Assembly (NCBI RefSeq): GCF_001895005.1
Contig: NZ_BCXH01000001.1
Coordinates: 434,001 to 498,000 of the forward strand
From: Rhodococcus yunnanensis NBRC 103083
GTDB lineage: Bacteria > Actinomycetota > Actinomycetes > Mycobacteriales > Mycobacteriaceae
Length of the DNA stretch: 64,000 bases
Direction of reading: 5' to 3'
A program made the translations under genes and the position numbers. The notes under the pieces are model-generated. The model saw only the letters and a list, made by a program, of their open reading frames with translations, was not told the origin of the DNA and did not search any database. Below are positions 8,817-19,666 of this stretch, piece by piece (within the stretch, counting starts at the first letter, position 1; every line of letters starts with the position of its first letter).

Positions 8817-10589
8817 TTACAGGTACTGCCCGGTATTGGACTCGGTGTCGATCGCGCGCGATGCGCTCGCGTTCTTGCCGGTGACCAACGTGCGAATGTA
8901 GACGATGCGCTCGCCCTTCTTGCCCGAGATACGCGCCCAATCGTCCGGGTTCGTCGTGTTGGGCAGATCCTCGTTCTCGGCGAACTCGTCGACGATGGAA
9001 TCGAACAGATGCTGCACCCGCAGACCGGGAGTGCCCGATTCGAGAACCGACTTGATCGCGTACTTCTTGGACCTGTCGACGATGTTCTGGATCATCGCTC
9101 CCGAGTTGAAGTCCTTGAAGTACAGAACTTCCTTGTCACCGTTGGCGTAGGTGACCTCGAGGAATCGATTGTCCTCGCTCTCCGCATACATCCGATCGAC
9201 CACGCGCTCGATCATCGCGCGGACACACGCGGTCCGATCCCCACCGAACTCGGCCAGATCGTCGGCGTTGACCGGCAGAGAATCGGTCAGGTACTTCGAG
9301 AAGATGTCCTGAGCCGATTCCGCGTCGGGGCGCTCGATCTTGATCTTGACATCGAGCCGACCCGGTCGAAGGATCGCAGGGTCGATCATGTCCTCGCGGT
9401 TGGAGGCACCGATCACGATGACGTTCTCGAGCCCCTCGACGCCATCGATCTCGGCGAGCAGCTGAGGGACGACCGTCGTCTCCACATCCGAGGAGACTCC
9501 CGATCCCCTCGTTCGGAAGATCGAATCCATCTCGTCGAAGAACACGATGACCGGAGTGCCCTCCGACGCCTTCTCGCGGGCGCGCTGGAAGATCATCCGG
9601 ATGTGACGCTCGGTCTCACCGACGAACTTGTTCAGCAGCTCCGGCCCCTTGATGTTGAGGAAGAACGACTTGGCTTCCTTCGCATCCTGACCGCGCGCCT
9701 CGGCGATCTTCTTTGCCAACGAGTTGGCGACAGCCTTGGCGATGAGCGTCTTACCGCAGCCGGGAGGACCGTAGAGCAGCACGCCTTTCGGAGGCCGGAG
9801 CGAGTACTCGCGGAACAGGTCCTTGTGCAGGAACGGCAGTTCCACGGCGTCGCGAATCTGCTCGATCTGACGTCCCAGGCCGCCGATGTCCTCGTATCCG
9901 ACGTCCGGCACTTCTTCGAGCACCAGATCCTCGACCTCGGCCTTCGGAACACGCTCGAATGCGTAGCCCGCCTTGGTGTCGACCAACAACGAGTCACCGG
10001 GCCGCAACTTCCGTGACGGCTCGTCCGGATCCTCCGGGCCCTCGTCGTTGGCCATGTCGAACAGCGGCTTGGCCAGCCAGACCACACGCTCCTCGTCGGC
10101 GTGCCCGACGACGAGTGCACGAGACCCGTCTCCGAGCAACTCACGCAGCGTGCTGATTTCACCTACCTGCTCGAACGAGCCTGCCTCGACGATGGTCAAC
10201 GCCTCGTTGAGGCGAACGGTCTGACCCGGTGCAAGCGTGTCCGCTTCCACATTCGGCGAGCACGTCAGTCTCATCTTGCGTCCGGAGGTGAACACGTCGA
10301 CGGTGCTGTCCTCGTGAACGGCGACGAGGATGCCGTAGCCACTCGGCGGCTGGCCGAGTCGGTCCACTTCCTCCCTCAGCGCGATGAGCTGCTGGCGAGC
10401 TTCCTTGAGTGTGTCCATCAACTTCGAATTGCGCAGCGACAAGGAGTCGATGCGTGACTCGAGTTCGCGAACGTTCTCCGGGGAATCACCGAGTTGGCCG
10501 AGTTGACGCCTCAGCAACGCGGCTTCGACCCGCAGTTCCTCGAGTTCCGCTCTGGCCGCAGCCGAATCCGGATTGTCTGTTGAGCTCAT
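8817..10589 (-). CDS. arc: Proteasome-associated AAA+ ATPase (ARC/Mpa)
   Basis: 590-aa hexameric ATPase that recognises Pup, unfolds substrates and feeds them to the 20S core. Domains in order: N-terminal coiled coil (about 8-60), tandem OB domains (about 65-215), and AAA+ domain with Walker A GPPGCGKT, Walker [13 protein letters not shown] and the SRH region [11 protein letters not shown]. The C-terminus ends GQYL, the penultimate-Tyr motif that docks into the proteasome alpha ring. ATG at 10589 is preceded by GGGAGGAG at 6 nt; the frame extends 22 codons upstream but without support. Called mpa in mycobacteria and arc in Rhodococcus. Confidence 0.96.
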   Translation of the reverse strand: MSSTDNPDSAAARAELEELRVEAALLRRQLGQLGDSPENVRELESRIDSLSLRNSKLMDTLKEARQQLIALREEVDRLGQPPSGYGILVAVHEDSTVDVFTSGRKMRLTCSPNVEADTLAPGQTVRLNEALTIVEAGSFEQVGEISTLRELLGDGSRALVVGHADEERVVWLAKPLFDMANDEGPEDPDEPSRKLRPGDSLLVDTKAGYAFERVPKAEVEDLVLEEVPDVGYEDIGGLGRQIEQIRDAVELPFLHKDLFREYSLRPPKGVLLYGPPGCGKTLIAKAVANSLAKKIAEARGQDAKEAKSFFLNIKGPELLNKFVGETERHIRMIFQRAREKASEGTPVIVFFDEMDSIFRTRGSGVSSDVETTVVPQLLAEIDGVEGLENVIVIGASNREDMIDPAILRPGRLDVKIKIERPDAESAQDIFSKYLTDSLPVNADDLAEFGGDRTACVRAMIERVVDRMYAESEDNRFLEVTYANGDKEVLYFKDFNSGAMIQNIVDRSKKYAIKSVLESGTPGLRVQHLFDSIVDEFAENEDLPNTTNPDDWARISGKKGERIVYIRTLVTGKNASASRAIDTESNTGQYL

Positions 10590-10708
10590 GAGCGACTCCT
10601 CCCAATGAAGATCTGTCAACGCTACCGGGCGAGAGGCAAAAGTGCGTGTGGACACTTCGGTCGTGGTGTCGGGCTACCCGTTGTCGGCCGATCGAACCGT
10701 GAGCCGAG

Positions 10709-10727
10709 CCATGTTAGCCTCACCTGA
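10709..10727 (+). promoter_or_regulatory. Possible DtxR/IdeR-type operator upstream of the LppK-like gene
   Basis: The 19 bases match the palindromic DtxR/IdeR consensus at 14 positions by eye, with the core GTTAGCCTCACCT. The TAGCCT within it could equally be a -10 element. It sits 42 bp before the GTG of the lipoprotein gene. Inference only. Confidence 0.3.
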
Positions 10728-10768
10728 CCAAAGCGGCTTCTCCCGTTCTCCAGAAAGAGGCTTCACCA

Positions 10769-11266
10769 GTGAAAATGCGGAAATTCACAGCGTTCGCAGC
10801 AGCTGCTGCAATGGCCGTTCTCGTGGCCGGATGTAGCTCGAACGACGATTCCGATCACGCAGGTCACAGTTCGGAATCCGTCACCGCGTCCACCTCCGCA
10901 GCGGCCGCGACCACCGAAACAGCGGTCGCGGCGCCGACGGCCGAGGAGCTCACGCAATCGCTCGACCTCGTCGTCGATCCCACCGTCGACGCGGCGACGA
11001 AGGCCGACGCGATCGAGAACGGTCAGGCGCGGCTCGCGAATCTCGAGACGATGACTGCAGCCCTCGCCAACTACGGGGAGATCACGTTCACCGTCGACAC
11101 GCCGACGGTCGAGGGCGAAACCACGACTGCACCGGTCACGATCGCCACCGCACGCGGAGCCACAGCGCCGACGCCGAACACCTGGGTGCTGGTCGATGGC
11201 GACTGGAAGCTCTCGGACACGAGCGCATGCCAACTGTTGGCCATGGGCCAGGCCCCCTGCGTCTAG
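10769..11266 (+). CDS. LppK-like secreted lipoprotein with MTB12-type domain
   Basis: 165-aa lipoprotein. A signal peptide (KMRKFTAFAAAAAMAVLVAGC) ends in a clear lipobox, so Cys22 would be lipidated. A Ser/Thr/Ala-rich linker (about 23-55) precedes a folded domain starting PTAEELTQSLDLVVDPTVD, which resembles the low-molecular-weight antigen MTB12/CFP2 family. The start is GTG at 10769, with AGAAAGAGG upstream. Position between arc/mpa and trmI matches lppK of M. tuberculosis. Function is unknown; the domain is related to the cystatin/NTF2-like fold in some annotations, which I cannot confirm here. Confidence 0.8.
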   Translation: MKMRKFTAFAAAAAMAVLVAGCSSNDDSDHAGHSSESVTASTSAAAATTETAVAAPTAEELTQSLDLVVDPTVDAATKADAIENGQARLANLETMTAALANYGEITFTVDTPTVEGETTTAPVTIATARGATAPTPNTWVLVDGDWKLSDTSACQLLAMGQAPCV

Positions 11267-11301
11267 ACGGCTGCATCTAGACGGCTGCGTCTAGACGGCC
11301 G
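11262..11301. repeat. Short 14-bp tandem repeat at the lipoprotein stop codon
   Basis: TCTAGACGGCTGCA, then TCTAGACGGCTGCG, then a partial TCTAGACGGCCG, directly adjacent. The stop TAG of the lipoprotein gene lies in the first unit. Each unit holds the palindrome TCTAGA, and the trmI stop is 10 bp further on. Confidence 0.7.
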
Positions 11302-11310
11302 TCACGTGGT

Positions 11311-12321
<1,011 letters not shown>

Positions 12322-12391
12322 TCACCTGGATGTGGGCGAAGACTCGATCGCCCAGACTACGTGCCTCCACGATCGTGTCGGACCACGGGCT

Positions 12392-12397
12392 TAGTCT
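12392..12397 (+). promoter_or_regulatory. -10 element of a leaderless promoter for the RecB-like gene
   Basis: TAGTCT, seven bases, then GTG at 12405. A mirrored TAGTCT on the minus strand (12354-12359) could be the trmI -10, giving a leader of about 50 nt there. Confidence 0.45.
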
Positions 12398-12404
12398 GCC
12401 TGAT

Positions 12405-13259
12405 GTGAGTATCACCGAATCACCGTCGATTTCATCCGCGACAAGACCGGCGGTGCGCAGTTCTCCCGCGCTGTCCCCGTCACGGGCGAGCGATTTCAAG
12501 CAGTGCCCTCTGCTGTACCGGTTTCGAGCTGTCGACCGCATACCGGAGAAGTCCACCAAGGCGCAGGTCAAGGGAACCGTCGTCCACGCCGCTCTCGAGG
12601 CCTTGTATGGAATGCCCACCGCGACGCGAAGTTTCGCCACTGCAGTCGATCTCGTGGACCCCGCGTGGGATCGCGTCGTAGCAGAGTCCCCCGAGCTGGA
12701 AGAGCTACTGGCACCGGAGGAACGGGCGTCACTTCTCGATCAGGCACGCGAGCTCGTCCACGGCTACTACGAGATGGAGGATCCGACGCGCTTCGACCCG
12801 GAATCGTGCGAACAACGCGTCGAGATCGAACTGGAAGACGGCACTCCCCTTCGCGGGTTCATCGATCGGATCGACGTGGCACCCAACGGAATGGTGCGCG
12901 TGGTGGATTACAAGACCGGTAAGTCTCCCCGCGAGTTCACCGAGGCAAAAGCCCTGTTCCAGATGAAGTTCTACGCGCTCGTGATCATGCGGATGCGGGG
13001 AATCGTTCCCGCTCAGCTCAAATTGATGTATCTCGCCGACAAACAATCGTTGACGTACACACCGGACGAAGGCGAGCTCCAGCGGTTCGAGCGGATGCTG
13101 TCGGCAATCTGGAAAGCCATACTGTCCGCAGGAGAAACCGGCGATTTCCAGCCGAAGCGAACCAAACTCTGCAGTTGGTGCGATCATCAGGCGCTGTGCC
13201 CCGAGTTCGGCGGTACACCCCCGGCGTACCCGGGCTGGCCGGCCGTGAGCACTCGATGA
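12405..13259 (+). CDS. RecB-family exonuclease with Fe-S cysteines (Cas4/AddB-type)
   Basis: 284-aa PD-(D/E)XK nuclease of the RecB/PDDEXK_1 family. The motifs read LRGFIDRIDVAPNG and VRVVDYKTGK, the catalytic D and D-x-K of the fold. One Cys near the N-terminus (SDFKQCPLLYRF) and three near the C-terminus (LCSWCDHQALC) fit the four-cysteine Fe-S arrangement of AddB and Cas4. No helicase is attached. GTG at 12405 has a -10 seven bases upstream. The following gene overlaps by 4 nt. Synteny with Rv2119 (recB-like) as recalled. Role in DNA processing is inferred. Confidence 0.88.
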   Translation: MSITESPSISSATRPAVRSSPALSPSRASDFKQCPLLYRFRAVDRIPEKSTKAQVKGTVVHAALEALYGMPTATRSFATAVDLVDPAWDRVVAESPELEELLAPEERASLLDQARELVHGYYEMEDPTRFDPESCEQRVEIELEDGTPLRGFIDRIDVAPNGMVRVVDYKTGKSPREFTEAKALFQMKFYALVIMRMRGIVPAQLKLMYLADKQSLTYTPDEGELQRFERMLSAIWKAILSAGETGDFQPKRTKLCSWCDHQALCPEFGGTPPAYPGWPAVSTR

Positions 13260-14089
13260 CCGACCCAGTGGCCACCGCCGAGGCCGACGCGTTCTACATC
13301 CCGCTCGGAGCGAACGCCGCGGGAAACGAAATCTTCGCGACCACACAACGGACCGTGAGTGTCTGGGCCCCGACCATGCAGCACGGCGCGCCGCCGTCTG
13401 CGTTGCTGGTGCGGGCCCTCGAACGCGTCGGTGCACGGCCAGACGTGCGTATCACACGCGTCGTCGTAGAACTTCTCGGTCCTGTGCCGATTGCCGACAT
13501 CGAGGTCAGATCCTGGGTCGAACGCCCTGGTACCAACATCGAGCTGGTGGTTGCCGAGCTGTGGGCACGTTCGACGAAGGGCGTCGACCGCGTTGTCGCT
13601 CGCGGGACCGCGTGGCGGTTGGCCACGGCCGATACCGTCGATGTCGCGCACGCAGCCGACCCGCCCCTGCGTCCACTGTCCGAAGCGTTGGACCACGTGT
13701 GGGGGCGGATGTGGAGGTCCGGGTATCTCGACAGCGTGGAGATCAGAGCGCTCACCGAGCTGGGCGCCGGCGTCGGCCAGGTGTGGGCTCGCCCCAAACC
13801 CGCACTCGTACAGGGCGAGTCGATGACACCACTCGAACGTCTGTTTTCGATCGCGGACATCGCGAACGGCATCGGCGCCACACTCGACCTGAAACGGTGG
13901 ACGTTCCTCAACACCGATTTGACGGTGCACGTGTTCCGTGAACCGGTCGGCGAGTGGGTCGGTCTGTCGGCCGAAACATCCACTGGACCCGAAGGATTCG
14001 CACTATCGGCGGGAGTTCTGCACGACGAGCTCGGACCGGTCGGACGGATCGCACAGACGGTACTGGTGCGACCCCGCCCGTCGGCCTGA
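13256..14089 (+). CDS. Acyl-CoA thioesterase-like (hot-dog fold) protein
   Basis: 277-aa protein of the thioesterase family, with two hot-dog-like halves. The N-terminal half contains TVSVWAPTMQHGAPPSALLVRALER, and the C-terminal half ends in DELGPVGRIAQTVLVRPRP. These are features of the TesB-like thioesterase superfamily. It probably hydrolyses an acyl-CoA, but the substrate is unknown and catalytic residues are not obvious. The start ATG overlaps the stop of the RecB-like gene by 4 nt (ATGA), so the two are co-transcribed without an obvious functional link. Converges on hisG with a 21-bp gap. Confidence 0.8.
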   Translation: MTDPVATAEADAFYIPLGANAAGNEIFATTQRTVSVWAPTMQHGAPPSALLVRALERVGARPDVRITRVVVELLGPVPIADIEVRSWVERPGTNIELVVAELWARSTKGVDRVVARGTAWRLATADTVDVAHAADPPLRPLSEALDHVWGRMWRSGYLDSVEIRALTELGAGVGQVWARPKPALVQGESMTPLERLFSIADIANGIGATLDLKRWTFLNTDLTVHVFREPVGEWVGLSAETSTGPEGFALSAGVLHDELGPVGRIAQTVLVRPRPSA

Positions 14090-14110
14090 CCGCCCGTCCG
14101 GCCCAGCTAT

Positions 14111-14962
14111 CTAGAACGCTCGGCAGGACCTGATGTCGGAAGCCAGGATCGCCTTGGCTCCGAGATCGGCGAGATCGTCCATGACGGTGTTGTGGACCTT
14201 GCGAGAGACCATGGCGCGCACCGCGATCCAGTTCTCGTCGGCCATCGGAGACAGCGTCGGCGACTCGATCCCCGGGGTGATCTTGACGGCCTCGTCGAGA
14301 ATTGCCTTGGGGCAGTCGTAATCGAGCATGAGGTACTGCTGCGCGAAGACAACGCCTTGGACGCGCGCGATCAGCTGCTTTCGCGTTCTGTCCGTGCTGC
14401 CGCTGTTGGCACGTTCGATGAGAACACCTTCGGAATCGCACAGCGATTCGCCGAAGGCGACCAGGTTGTTCTGCCGCAGCGACCTGCCTGACTCGACGAC
14501 GTCGGCGATGGCGTCGGCGACACCGAGCTGGATCGAGATCTCGACGGCCCCGTCGAGACGAATGACGGTGGCCTCCAATCCGCGCGATGCCAGATCGGCC
14601 TTGACCAGGTTCGGATACGACGTCGCGATCCGAAGTCCACCGAGGTCGTCCGTCGACCACTCGCGGCCTTGCGGTCCGGCGTAGCGGAAGGTCGAGCGCC
14701 CGAAGCCGAGCCCGAGCAGCTCCCCTACCGGCGCTCCGGAATCGAGCGCGAGATCGCGACCGGTGATGCCGAGGTCCAGCTGGCCGGAGCCCACATAGAT
14801 AGCGATATCCTTGGGACGGAGGAAGAAGAACTCGACACCGTTCGCAGGATCGAGAACGGTGAGGTCCTTGGAATCGCTGCGACGCCGATAACCGGCCTCT
14901 CGGAGAATTTCGGCAGCGGATTCGGAAAGAGCACCCTTGTTGGGAACTGCTACACGCAACAT
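14111..14962 (-). CDS. hisG: ATP phosphoribosyltransferase HisG (long form)
   Basis: 283-aa long-form enzyme catalysing the first step of histidine biosynthesis, ATP + PRPP to phosphoribosyl-ATP. It begins [25 protein letters not shown]. The catalytic core runs to about residue 210. The C-terminal regulatory ACT-like domain (about 211-283), which binds histidine for feedback inhibition, is present, so no HisZ is needed. An AAGGA site lies before the ATG. It follows hisE after 50 bp on the same strand, the usual actinobacterial hisE-hisG pair. Confidence 0.96.
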   Translation of the reverse strand: MLRVAVPNKGALSESAAEILREAGYRRRSDSKDLTVLDPANGVEFFFLRPKDIAIYVGSGQLDLGITGRDLALDSGAPVGELLGLGFGRSTFRYAGPQGREWSTDDLGGLRIATSYPNLVKADLASRGLEATVIRLDGAVEISIQLGVADAIADVVESGRSLRQNNLVAFGESLCDSEGVLIERANSGSTDRTRKQLIARVQGVVFAQQYLMLDYDCPKAILDEAVKITPGIESPTLSPMADENWIAVRAMVSRKVHNTVMDDLADLGAKAILASDIRSCRAF

Positions 14963-15012
14963 TGCGAGGTCCTTAGGTCATATACGTTCGGTGAGGTGAG
15001 TGCAGTGCCGAC

Positions 15013-15294
15013 TCACAGATGTCGGTAGACATCGTCGAGCGACAGACCGCGCCCCACCATCAGCACCTGAACCCAGTACAGCAGCTGAGAGATCTCCTCG
15101 GCCAGCGCTTCGTCGCCTTCGTGCTCGGCGGCGATCCAGACCTCGCCTGCTTCCTCGATGATCTTCTTGCCCTGCGCATGTACGCCCGCATCCAACGCAG
15201 CGACGGTGCCGGAGCCCTCGGGGCGGGTGGCAGCGCGGTCGGTCAGCTCGGCGAACAAGGAATCGAAGGTCTTCACGGTCACCGATTCTTTCAT
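15013..15294 (-). CDS. hisE: Phosphoribosyl-ATP pyrophosphatase HisE
   Basis: 93-aa all-helical MazG-like enzyme for the second step of histidine synthesis, removing pyrophosphate from phosphoribosyl-ATP. The metal-binding motif region is [20 protein letters not shown], followed by [15 protein letters not shown]. The start ATG at 15294 overlaps the stop of the HAD gene by 4 nt, which fixes it despite a much longer open frame upstream. Downstream lies hisG. Confidence 0.96.
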   Translation of the reverse strand: MKESVTVKTFDSLFAELTDRAATRPEGSGTVAALDAGVHAQGKKIIEEAGEVWIAAEHEGDEALAEEISQLLYWVQVLMVGRGLSLDDVYRHL

Positions 15295-15983
15295 GACGCG
15301 GACGATGCCCGTGCATCGCACCACGCCGAGTGCAGGTCCTCGGCCGTCAATCCGACCAGAGAACCCCGGACGACGTATCCCGGCGTCGCAGCGACAGCGA
15401 TCTCCGACGGCACCAGAAGAACCGAGCATCCGGCGCGATGTGCTGCGAGCGAGCCCGTCGGCGAGTCCTCGACTGCCAGGCACGAACTCGGATCGAGCCC
15501 GAGAAGTGCCGCTCCCCGCAGGTACGGCGCAGGGTGCGGCTTGCCCTCGTCGACTTCGTCGCCGCTGACGGTGATGTCGAAGTAGTCGCGTCCGATCGTG
15601 CCGAGCGCCGTCTCGACGAGACCACGCTCGGTGTTGGTGACGAGCCCGGTTTTCAAGCCGACGTCGCGGACGAGTTGCAGCGCGTCCTTCGCGCCCGGCC
15701 GCCACGGAATCCCTTCCGCGAACAGCTCGGACACACGCGCAGTGAGCCAGTCACGTCCCCAGGTCAAGGACGTATCGGTTGCCTCGGCGCCGGCATGTGT
15801 GAACACTTTCCGCAACGCATCCTGCATGGAGTTACCGAGGGTGGTCTCGCGGACCTCCGCAGTCAGCTCGCGGCCCAGTTCGAGGGAGAGCTCCGCGACG
15901 GCGACGTCCCAGATCTTCTCCGAATCTAGCAGTGTTCCGTCCATGTCCCACAGGACACCGGACAGCGTGGAAATATCAGACAT
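15291..15983 (-). CDS. HAD-superfamily hydrolase (phosphoglucomutase-like, subfamily IA)
   Basis: 230-aa HAD phosphatase. Motif I is [11 protein letters not shown], with Asp nucleophile and acid/base; motif II is GLVTNTERG; motif III/IV is [11 protein letters not shown] plus [11 protein letters not shown] four-helix cap (about 20-95) makes it subfamily IA like beta-phosphoglucomutase or YcjU. Its stop overlaps hisE, so it may supply a phosphatase function linked to histidine synthesis, but this is only context: the histidinol-phosphate phosphatase of actinobacteria is another family. Substrate unknown. metH ends 37 bp upstream of it on the same strand. Confidence 0.88.
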   Translation of the reverse strand: MSDISTLSGVLWDMDGTLLDSEKIWDVAVAELSLELGRELTAEVRETTLGNSMQDALRKVFTHAGAEATDTSLTWGRDWLTARVSELFAEGIPWRPGAKDALQLVRDVGLKTGLVTNTERGLVETALGTIGRDYFDITVSGDEVDEGKPHPAPYLRGAALLGLDPSSCLAVEDSPTGSLAAHRAGCSVLLVPSEIAVAATPGYVVRGSLVGLTAEDLHSAWCDARASSAS

Positions 15984-16020
15984 TCACGTTCCAGATCTCT
16001 CGGATGCGATCGGTGTCAGG

Positions 16021-19000
16021 TCAGACGTTGAAATACTTGGCCTCTGGGTGGTGTAGTACGAATGCGTCGGTCGACTGCTCGGGATGGAGCTGAAGCTCCT
16101 CGGACAGTTTGACACCGATCCGTTCCGGTTCCAGGAGCGCAGCCAGCTTGATTCGATCCTCGAGGTCCGGGCACGCGCCGTAGCCGAACGAGTACCGCGC
16201 ACCGCGATACTCGAGCTTGAAGAAGCCTTCGGGATCGGTGGGGTCCTCCGCGGCGACACTGTGTCCGCCTGCGAGCTTCAGCTCCTCACGGACACGGCGG
16301 TGCCAGTACTCGGCGAGAGCCTCGGTGAGTTGAACACCGATCCCGTGTACTTCGAGGTAATCGCGGTACGAATCCGCGGCGAACAACTCATTGGCGAAAT
16401 CGGCGATCGGCTGACCCATGGTCACGAGATTCATCGGCAACACGTCGACCTGACCGCTCTCGCGAGCGGACTCACGCGAACGGATGAAGTCCGCGATGCA
16501 CAGGAACCGATCGCGCTGCTGACGAGGGAACGTGAAACGGAACCTCTCGGCCGCATCCGGCCGCGGCTCGGTGAGTACGACGACATCGTCTCCTTCCGAG
16601 ACCGCAGGAAAGTATCCGTAGACCAAGGCCGCGTGTGCCAGGATCCCGTCCGTGCTGAGCCTGTCGAGCCAGTACCGAAGGCGCGGTTTGCCTTCCGACT
16701 CCACCAGATCCTCGTACGTCGCGCCTTCACCCTTACGGGCTCCGCGCAGACCCCACTGGCCGAGGAACAATGCACGCTCGTCGAGGAGCCCGGAGTACTC
16801 GGACAGGGAGACACCCTTGACGATCCGGGTTCCCCAGAACGGCGGAACCGGAATCTCGATGTCGGAGGCAACGTCCGATCGCTCCGGCACCACGACGGGA
16901 ACCTCGGCGGCCTTGCGCTGCTCGGCGATTCGCCTCGATCGATCGTGTCGCGCCTTGCGCTCCTCCGCTTTCGCTTTCGCCTCGAGAGCCTCGGGACTGT
17001 CCGGTGCCGGACCGCCCCCGCGCTTGGTGGTCATGATGGTGTCCATCAGCCGCAGACCCTCGAAGGCGTCCCGCGCGTAGTGCACATCGCCCTGATACAC
17101 GTCCTGCAGATCGTTCTCGACGTACGCGCGCGTCAGGGCTGCACCACCGAGGAGAACTGGGAACTGCTCCGCGACTCCCTTGTTGTTGAGCTCGATCAGG
17201 TTGTCCTTCATGACCACCGTGGACTTGACCAACAGTCCGGACATACCGATCACGTCGGCGCGCTTGTCGATCGCCGCTTCGAGAATGGTGGCGATCGGTT
17301 GTTTGATACCGAGATTGACGACCTCGTAGCCGTTGTTGCTCAGGATGATATCGACGAGATTCTTGCCGATGTCGTGCACATCGCCCTTGACGGTGCCCAG
17401 GACGATTCGGCCCTTTCCGTCGTCGTCCGTCGCTTCCATGTGCGGTTCCAGGTACGCGACAGCCGCTTTCATGACCTCGGCCGACGCGAGAACGAACGGC
17501 AGCTGCATCTGGCCGGAGCCGAACAACTCACCGACGGTCTTCATGCCGGACAGCAGTGTCTCATTGATGATCTCGAGCGGCGGCTTCTCCTCCATGGCCG
17601 AATCCAGATCGGTGTCGAGACCGTTGCGCTCGCCGTCGACGATGCGCCGCTCCAGCCGCTCGAACAGCGGCAGCCGTCCGAGTTCCTCCGCGCGCGACTC
17701 ACGAGCCGACGCCGCCGACACACCCTCGAACAGCTGCATCAGCTTCTGCAGCGGGTCGTACCCCTCGGAACGACGGTCGTAGACCAAATCGAGTGCCGTG
17801 TCTCGCTGCTCATCCGGAATCTTGTTCATCGGCAGGATCTTCGACGCGTGCACGATCGCGGTATCGAGACCGGCCTCGGTGCATTCGTGCAGGAACACCG
17901 AGTTGAGTACTTGGCGTGCAGCGGGATTGAGCCCGAACGAGATGTTGGAGAGTCCGAGCGTCGTGTGGACCTTCGGGTACTTTGCCTTGAGTTGACGGAT
18001 GGCCTCGATCGTCTCGATTCCGTCGCGGCGCACTTCCTCCTGTCCCGTCGAGATCGGGAAAGTGAGGGTGTCCACGATGATGTCCTCGTGGCGCAGACCC
18101 CAGTTGGTGGTGATGTCCTCGATGAGGCGGTCCGCGACACGCACCTTCCATTCGGCGGTGCGCGCTTGACCCTCCTCGTCGATGGTCAATGCGACGACGG
18201 CAGCGCCGTGCTCCTTGACCAGTGTCATGATCTTCTGAAAGCGCGATTCGGGCCCGTCGCCGTCCTCGTAGTTGACGGAGTTGACGGCACTGCGGCCACC
18301 CAGATGCTCGAGACCTGCTTCGAGGACGGCCGGTTCGGTGGAATCGAGCATGATCGGCAGCGTCGACGCGGTCGCCAACCGCGACGCCAACGCGGACATG
18401 TCCGCGGCACCGTCGCGGCCGACGTAGTCGACGTTGAGGTCGAGCATGTGCGCGCCGTCGCGTGTCTGGTCCTTGGCGATATCGAGGCACTTCTCGTAGT
18501 CCTCGGCGATCATGGCGTCGCGAAACGCCTTGGAGCCGTTGGAGTTGGTGCGCTCGCCGATCATCAGGATGCTGGCGTCCTGCTCGAACGGAACCGAGGA
18601 GTACAGCGATGCCACACCCGGTTCGGGTTCAGGGACGCGCTGCGCCTGCGTAGCCCCGTGCACCAGGTCGGCAACCTGACGGATGTGCTCCGGAGTGGTA
18701 CCGCAGCAACCACCGACGAGCGAAAGTCCGTATTCGGAGACGAACCCGCTGAGCGCCTGAGCCAACTCGGGAGCGGTCAAAGGGTATTCGGCTCCGTTCG
18801 CGCCGAGTGTCGGAAGTCCGGCGTTGGGCATGACCGACACCGGGAGCGTCGAATGCTTGGACAGATGGCGTAGGTGCTCGCTCATCTCGGCGGGGCCGGT
18901 CGCACAGTTGAGCCCGATCATGTCGATGCCGAGCGGCTCGAGCGCAGTCAGCGCCGCACCGATCTCGCTACCCAGAAGCATCGCGCCCGTTGTCTCGACG

Positions 19001-19590
19001 GTGACGTGCGTGATGATCGGGATCCGAACACCGAGCCGGTCCATCGCGTGCTGACTACCGATGATGGCTGCCTTTACCTGAAGCAGGTCCTGGCACGTCT
19101 CGACGAGGATCGCATCGGCGCCGCCGTCGATCATGCCGAGGGCCGCCTCGGTGTACGCATCGCGCAGGCTCGCGAAGGGGGCGTGCCCGAGGGTAGGCAA
19201 CTTGGTGCCGGGGCCCATCGAGCCGAGGACGAAGCGATCCATTCCGTCGCGGCCGGGACCCATTTCGTCAGCCGTCTCGCGCGCGAGCCTGGTGCCCTTC
19301 TCGGAGAGCTCCCTGATGCGATCGGCGATGTCGTAGTCCGCGAGATTCGGAAGGTTGCAGCCGAACGTATTGGTTTCGACAGCGTCTGCGCCCGCATCGA
19401 AATATGCGCGGTGGATCTCGCGGAGCACGTCGGGTCGAGTGTCGTTGAGGATCTCGTTGCAGCCTTCGAGACCGAGGAAATCGTCGAGGGTGAGGTTGGC
19501 GTCCTGCAACATCGTCCCCATGGCGCCGTCACCGATCACAACGCGAGAGCGAATCGCATCGAGCAGACTGGTCTTGTGTAGCGCAGGCAT
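16021..19590 (-). CDS. metH: Cobalamin-dependent methionine synthase MetH
   Basis: 1189-aa enzyme transferring methyl from methyl-tetrahydrofolate to homocysteine through B12. Domains: homocysteine-binding (1 to about 310) with zinc cysteines in GGCCGTTPEH (Cys295, Cys296); pterin-binding (about 335-610); cobalamin cap and binding (about 640-870) with DVHDIGKNLV, His739 being the expected cobalt ligand; SAM-dependent reactivation domain (about 905-1189) ending HHPEAKYFNV. All domains are present. ATG at 19590 has TAGTCT six bases upstream, so the mRNA appears leaderless; there is thus no room for a cobalamin riboswitch. Probably the head of metH-HAD-hisE-hisG. Confidence 0.97.
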   Translation of the reverse strand: MPALHKTSLLDAIRSRVVIGDGAMGTMLQDANLTLDDFLGLEGCNEILNDTRPDVLREIHRAYFDAGADAVETNTFGCNLPNLADYDIADRIRELSEKGTRLARETADEMGPGRDGMDRFVLGSMGPGTKLPTLGHAPFASLRDAYTEAALGMIDGGADAILVETCQDLLQVKAAIIGSQHAMDRLGVRIPIITHVTVETTGAMLLGSEIGAALTALEPLGIDMIGLNCATGPAEMSEHLRHLSKHSTLPVSVMPNAGLPTLGANGAEYPLTAPELAQALSGFVSEYGLSLVGGCCGTTPEHIRQVADLVHGATQAQRVPEPEPGVASLYSSVPFEQDASILMIGERTNSNGSKAFRDAMIAEDYEKCLDIAKDQTRDGAHMLDLNVDYVGRDGAADMSALASRLATASTLPIMLDSTEPAVLEAGLEHLGGRSAVNSVNYEDGDGPESRFQKIMTLVKEHGAAVVALTIDEEGQARTAEWKVRVADRLIEDITTNWGLRHEDIIVDTLTFPISTGQEEVRRDGIETIEAIRQLKAKYPKVHTTLGLSNISFGLNPAARQVLNSVFLHECTEAGLDTAIVHASKILPMNKIPDEQRDTALDLVYDRRSEGYDPLQKLMQLFEGVSAASARESRAEELGRLPLFERLERRIVDGERNGLDTDLDSAMEEKPPLEIINETLLSGMKTVGELFGSGQMQLPFVLASAEVMKAAVAYLEPHMEATDDDGKGRIVLGTVKGDVHDIGKNLVDIILSNNGYEVVNLGIKQPIATILEAAIDKRADVIGMSGLLVKSTVVMKDNLIELNNKGVAEQFPVLLGGAALTRAYVENDLQDVYQGDVHYARDAFEGLRLMDTIMTTKRGGGPAPDSPEALEAKAKAEERKARHDRSRRIAEQRKAAEVPVVVPERSDVASDIEIPVPPFWGTRIVKGVSLSEYSGLLDERALFLGQWGLRGARKGEGATYEDLVESEGKPRLRYWLDRLSTDGILAHAALVYGYFPAVSEGDDVVVLTEPRPDAAERFRFTFPRQQRDRFLCIADFIRSRESARESGQVDVLPMNLVTMGQPIADFANELFAADSYRDYLEVHGIGVQLTEALAEYWHRRVREELKLAGGHSVAAEDPTDPEGFFKLEYRGARYSFGYGACPDLEDRIKLAALLEPERIGVKLSEELQLHPEQSTDAFVLHHPEAKYFNV

Positions 19591-19596
19591 CACTAC

Positions 19597-19602
19597 AGAC
19601 TA
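19597..19602 (-). promoter_or_regulatory. -10 element of a leaderless metH promoter
   Basis: Minus-strand TAGTCT six bases before the metH ATG. This selects the ATG over the GTG one codon upstream. Confidence 0.5.
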
Positions 19603-19654
19603 GTGGGCACGAGGTAGAGAGTGAGACAGTGACCAAGACACCACAGGCTGGTCG

Positions 19655-19660
19655 TAGTCT
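19655..19660 (+). promoter_or_regulatory. -10 element of a leaderless promoter for the PAC2 gene
   Basis: TAGTCT with the second of two adjacent GTG codons (19667) six bases downstream. It is divergent from the metH promoter, with the two -10 hexamers 52 bp apart. Confidence 0.45.
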
Positions 19661-19666
19661 GTCGTG

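Noticed and set aside
16084..18873. 929-codon open frame opposite metH, and similar long frames opposite arc (8607-10016), nirB (22077-23648), jetC/jetD (31574-33796) and mutB (56875-59847)
   Set aside because: They are mirror frames produced by high GC third positions in real genes; they lack family motifs and starts with signals.
19591..19666. Cobalamin riboswitch upstream of metH
   Set aside because: The divergent PAC2 gene leaves about 75 bp and the metH mRNA appears leaderless, so there is no leader for a riboswitch.
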